A model generated the notes under the pieces. The model was not told the DNA's origin. It searched no databases and saw only the letters and a program-made list of their open reading frames with translations. A stretch of 64,000 nucleotides of DNA from Amycolatopsis mongoliensis (lineage in GTDB: Bacteria > Actinomycetota > Actinomycetes > Mycobacteriales > Pseudonocardiaceae). The number at the start of each line of letters is the position of its first letter. Position 1 is the stretch's first letter. The position numbers were made by a program, and so were the translations under genes. Shown here piece by piece: positions 61,547 to 64,000 of the stretch. The DNA lies in contig NZ_CP127295.1 of the NCBI RefSeq assembly GCF_030285665.1, positions 5,208,001 to 5,272,000 on the forward strand, read 5' to 3'.

Positions 61547-61965
61547 CCGACGACGTGCTGGTGGCGATCGACGCAGGCCTGCGGCAGCACATCGGCGGCG
61601 ACCGCGCGGGCGCGTACGCGACCTTCACGGAGTTGTGGGCGTCGATCGGGCCGGAGGGCGACCCGCTGCACCGCGTCGCGCTGGCGCACCACATGGCCGA
61701 CGTCTGCGACGACCCGGCGGAGGAGCTGGAGTGGGACCTGCGCGCGCTGGCCGCGGCGGGCGCGATGACCGACTCGGCGACCGCGCGTGGGTTCTACCCA
61801 TCGCTGCACCTCAACCTGGGTGAGGACTACCGCAAGCTGGGCGACGCGGCGTCGGCCCGCGAGCACCTGGCCCTGGCCCGCGCCCGCCTCGACGCCCTCG
61901 GCGACGACGACTACGCGGCGGGGATCCGCCTCGCACTGGACGGATTGGCCGAACGTCTCGGCTGA
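61543..61965 (+). CDS. Tetratricopeptide-like protein
   Basis: 140 residues, helical: MTDDVLVAIDAGLRQHIGGDR, then AYATFTELWASIGPEGDPLHRV and HLNLGEDYRKLGDAASAREHLALARARLDAL. The last segment has the TPR consensus spacing (alternating W/L-x-x-L-G-x-x-Y). I see no catalytic motif. It is coupled by ATGA overlap to the MocR gene, so it may be its protein partner or product (inference). Confidence 0.72.
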   Translation: MTDDVLVAIDAGLRQHIGGDRAGAYATFTELWASIGPEGDPLHRVALAHHMADVCDDPAEELEWDLRALAAAGAMTDSATARGFYPSLHLNLGEDYRKLGDAASAREHLALARARLDALGDDDYAAGIRLALDGLAERLG

Positions 61966-62067
61966 ATCGGTTCGAATACCACGAACACGCCCCGTTTGCC
62001 GGACTTTCGCGCACGTGCCGCCGCCCTTACCCTGTGGTGATCCAGCTCACCGACGGGAAGGATCGCC

Positions 62068-62499
62068 ATGCGGATTGCGGATCTGCTGCGCAAGAAGGGG
62101 TCGGCAGTCGCGACGGTCACCCCGGAGACCACGGTGACCGCGCTGCTGGCCGGCTTGGCCGAAAACAACGTGGGCGCGATGGTGGTGGTGTCCCCGGAAG
62201 GGTCGATAGCGGGCATCGTCTCGGAGCGCGACGTGGTGCGCCGGTTGAACGAGCACGGCCCCGGCCTCCTGGACGGGCCGGTTTCGGAGATCATGACGAA
62301 GCTGGTGGCGAGCTGTTCCCCGGACGACTCGGTGGACCAGCTGTCGGTCCTGATGACCCAGCGCCGCATCCGCCACGTCCCGGTCCTGGCCGACGGCCGT
62401 CTCGCCGGGATCATTTCCATCGGGGACGTGGTGAAGAACCGGATGGAGGAGCTGGAGAAGAGCCAGGAACAACTGGAGGCCTACATCTCCCAGGGCTAG
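62068..62499 (+). CDS. Paired CBS-domain protein
   Basis: 143 residues, two CBS domains: AVATVTPETTVTALLAGLAENNVGAMVVVSPEGSIAGIVSERDVVRRL and VASCSPDDSVDQLSVLMTQRRIRHVPVLADGRLAGIISIGDVVKNR. CBS pairs bind adenine nucleotides and sense energy state. The C-terminus is a charged helix. ATG 62068 with GGAAGG (GGGAAGGATCGCC) upstream. It is a single gene. Confidence 0.92.
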   Translation: MRIADLLRKKGSAVATVTPETTVTALLAGLAENNVGAMVVVSPEGSIAGIVSERDVVRRLNEHGPGLLDGPVSEIMTKLVASCSPDDSVDQLSVLMTQRRIRHVPVLADGRLAGIISIGDVVKNRMEELEKSQEQLEAYISQG

Positions 62500-62617
62500 A
62501 CGTCCGTCCACAGGGAAGGTCCGCGAGAGACGGCCGCCGGTCGGCTTGTCGAGCGGGCCTTTTCCGTGCCGGAAGGTGTCGGAGCGGCCATCGACGACTT
62601 GCCGTAAAGGGGATCTG

Positions 62618-63340
62618 ATGCGCGTAGCAAGCTCCGAACGGCGTGCCTTGGTCGTCGGCGCTGGTAGCGGCGTCGGATTGCGGGTTGCCGGTCGACTCGC
62701 CGCCGCCGGGTGGCACGTCTCCGGTTGGTCCCGCCGGGGCACGCCCGCCGACGTGCCCCGGCCAGGGCCGGAAGGATCGCTTTCGTTCCAGCGGGTCGAT
62801 GTCCGCGATCAGGGTGCGATCGCCGCTGCGTTGGATCACGACGCCCCACGACCCGAGGTGATCGTCTACGCCGTGGCCGTCGCCCGCTGGGGAACAGTCG
62901 AAGCGCAGGCGCCCGCCGAGTGGGCGGACATGGTGACGACCAATGCAGTCGGTGCTTTCACTGTTCTCCACGAGTACCACCGGCGTTTCGGAGCAGCACC
63001 ACGACAGCTCGTGGGCATCGCCTCCGATGCTGCTCTGTTCGCGGCTGCCGGAAGGTCCGGCTACCACGCGTCCAAGTCGGCTCTCAGTACGTTCCTCGAT
63101 TCCTATCGTGAGGAGGTTCGCCACACGGGGTCTCGGGTGACCGTCATCTACCCGGGAAAGATCAACACCGGCCTTTCGCCGCGCGCTCCGGAGGTGAACG
63201 CACGTGCTCTGCAGCCGGACGACATCGCCGACTGCGTCCTGCACATCCTGTCGTTGCCGGAGCACGTGGAAATCCGGTCCCTCGAAATGTCGTCGGTGAG
63301 CCTGCCGTACGGGGTGAGCGCTAGGCAACCACCACCGTGA
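62618..63340 (+). CDS. SDR-family oxidoreductase
   Basis: 240 residues. ALVVGAGSGVGLRVAGRLAAAGW is a Rossmann start close to TGxxxGxG (here VGAGSGVG); the active site has GIASDAALFAAAGRSGYHASKSAL, with Ser and Tyr-x-x-x-Lys. The NNAG-like motif is altered (VIYAVAVARWG). Start ATG 62618. Its codon use has more A/T at third positions than the genes to the left. The convergent membrane protein overlaps it by 20 bp. Confidence 0.85.
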   Translation: MRVASSERRALVVGAGSGVGLRVAGRLAAAGWHVSGWSRRGTPADVPRPGPEGSLSFQRVDVRDQGAIAAALDHDAPRPEVIVYAVAVARWGTVEAQAPAEWADMVTTNAVGAFTVLHEYHRRFGAAPRQLVGIASDAALFAAAGRSGYHASKSALSTFLDSYREEVRHTGSRVTVIYPGKINTGLSPRAPEVNARALQPDDIADCVLHILSLPEHVEIRSLEMSSVSLPYGVSARQPPP

Positions 63341-63776
63341 GCACCGAGGTGCTCAAGCTGATGAGTGCGGTCCCGCCGTACAGCGCTGAAAAAAGAAGTC
63401 GGTAGGAAACGGTCTTCCGCTTCTTGGTGTGCATCTCCGCGACGATCTTGATCTCCGGGACACCGTGTTCGCCGGCCAGTCTGGCTTCGACTGCCGCCAT
63501 CAGGCGTTCCCCGTAGCCGATCAGCTCGCGCGTGCGCAGGTCGAGGAAGAGGAACAACAAGCTCGCCAATGCGATGCATATCTGCACCAGCAACGACGGC
63601 ACCAGCTTCGCGTTCACGTATGCCAGGACCGCGCCCGTGGTCAAGAACGACATCGCGACGAACCAGAAGCCCACGATCTGCATTCGCTGCTGGGCGTGCG
63701 CCTGGAACCACTGCCAACCGATGCGGTGCAGATCGAAATCCTTCGAGTCTTCCTCATCGGGCACGTCAGTCCGCAC
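63321..63776 (-). CDS. Small membrane protein, WxxFQxHAxQR motif
   Basis: 151 residues. GWQWFQAHAQQRMQIVGFWFVAMSFLTTGAVLAYV is followed by PSLLVQICIALASLLFLFLDLRTRELIGYGERLMAAVEARL and a third hydrophobic segment LLFSALYGGTALISLSTSVLTVVV at the C-terminus. The 'FQ-HA-QR' beginning before the first helix recalls RipA-like/2TM proteins, sometimes found as effectors; this is only a resemblance. Start GTG 63776 or 63764 (the former overlaps the HAD stop). Lower GC3 than its surroundings. Confidence 0.7.
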   Translation of the reverse strand: MRTDVPDEEDSKDFDLHRIGWQWFQAHAQQRMQIVGFWFVAMSFLTTGAVLAYVNAKLVPSLLVQICIALASLLFLFLDLRTRELIGYGERLMAAVEARLAGEHGVPEIKIVAEMHTKKRKTVSYRLLFSALYGGTALISLSTSVLTVVVA

Positions 63777-64000
63777 TGGGAGTCCACACCCGGACGAAGC
63801 CGTCCGAGAACTCCATGTGGACATCGGCCAGCGAACTGATCGACCCTGCGGCCGCCGCGTCAACCCGTACCAGGAGAGCCTTCGCCCCGGATGCTTCGGC
63901 GGCGGCGACACCGACCTCCAGATCGTCGAATGCCAGACATTCGCGTGCATCGACCCCGAGTGCAGCTGCCGCTTCCTTGAAGCCGTCGGGCGCCGGCTTG
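63766..64000 (-). CDS. HAD-family phosphatase (5' end missing)
   Basis: The window cuts this gene; 77 C-terminal residues are visible (minus strand). KPAPDGFKEAAAALGV is HAD motif III with the catalytic Lys, and ECLAFDDLEVGVAAAEASGA is motif IV (D-D) of the beta-phosphoglucomutase/HAD-IA group. The rest ends HMEFSDGFVRVWTPSAD. It overlaps the start of the membrane-protein gene by about 11 bp, so they are coupled. About 73% of third positions are G/C in this part by my hand count, lower than in the upstream genes. Confidence 0.82.
   Translation of the reverse strand, partial: KPAPDGFKEAAAALGVDARECLAFDDLEVGVAAAEASGAKALLVRVDAAAAGSISSLADVHMEFSDGFVRVWTPSAD

Noticed and set aside
61968..61979. GGTTCGAATACC resembling a tRNA T-arm
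   Set aside because: No acceptor stem, anticodon arm or D-arm can be built around it; lies 3' of the TPR-like gene.

Overview
The window is high-GC actinobacterial chromosome, almost certainly from a Pseudonocardiaceae member close to Amycolatopsis. The evidence is the very high G+C at third codon positions, the recA-recX / miaB / miaA-dapF / hflX / lexA / nrdR-nrdJ gene order (the same backbone as mycobacterial Rv2737c-Rv2718c, with insertions), mycobacterial-type SOS and PafBC promoter motifs, and several long perfect intergenic palindromes that I associate with Amycolatopsis genomes. The genus is an inference. No rRNA, tRNA, CRISPR array, transposase or phage gene was seen.

Layout. 1-3.5 kb: end of a membrane-anchored Hsp70-like protein, DUF3046, recA and recX. 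3.6-9.6 kb (minus strand): an MFS transporter paired with an unusual histidine-swivel/ATP-grasp dikinase, then the Entner-Doudoroff genes eda and edd. 9.8-13.7 kb: a four-gene succinate dehydrogenase operon of the mycobacterial Sdh1 type behind a CRP/GlxR-like site. 13.6-19.3 kb: accessory genes (a broken nucleotidyltransferase carrying a 47-bp palindrome, GNAT, amidohydrolase, HTH regulator, DUF4037, DUF1275, SDR). 19.4-22.7 kb: gluABCD-type polar amino acid ABC transporter (minus). 22.9-26.0 kb: a two-component system facing an orphan TAXI binding protein. 26-30.4 kb: a flavin amine oxidase-like protein, a group-I truncated hemoglobin, a decayed secreted carbohydrate-binding gene, and a TetR/FAD-monooxygenase pair. 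30.4-48.9 kb: the conserved backbone (miaB, Rv2732c-like, DUF349, miaA, dapF, hflX, lexA, LysM cell-division inhibitor, nrdR, B12-dependent nrdJ), interrupted by an archaeal-like valyl-tRNA synthetase co-transcribed with an exporter. 49-62.5 kb: small regulator/enzyme/exporter sets, many with readable operators. 62.6-64 kb: an SDR, a small membrane protein and a HAD phosphatase, the last with distinctly lower GC3.

How the parts work together. recA carries both an SOS box and a PafBC-type promoter. lexA and the divergent LysM gene share an intergenic region with two SOS boxes and a second PafBC-type promoter, so the window holds most of a DNA-damage checkpoint. The nrdR-nrdJ promoter has a NrdR box and three TCCACA-type (DnaA-box-like) sites exactly 32 bp apart. 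edd/eda and the Sdh1 operon are central carbon and respiratory functions. The accessory sets are mostly divergent regulator/enzyme or regulator/exporter pairs whose shared operators can be read directly.

Most interesting signals: (1) a dikinase with GWD-like reversed domain order and no PEP-binding barrel, whose Shine-Dalgarno lies inside a perfect hairpin; (2) an archaeal-type ValRS behind an MFS exporter and a divergent HTH regulator, a layout like self-resistance; (3) the 32-bp-phased TCCACA triplet before nrdR; (4) five copies of the 11-mer TCCAC(A/T)GTGGA spread over different reading frames; (5) long palindromic elements, one inside a decayed gene. All functional statements come from reading the sequence and knowledge of families; no database search was run.
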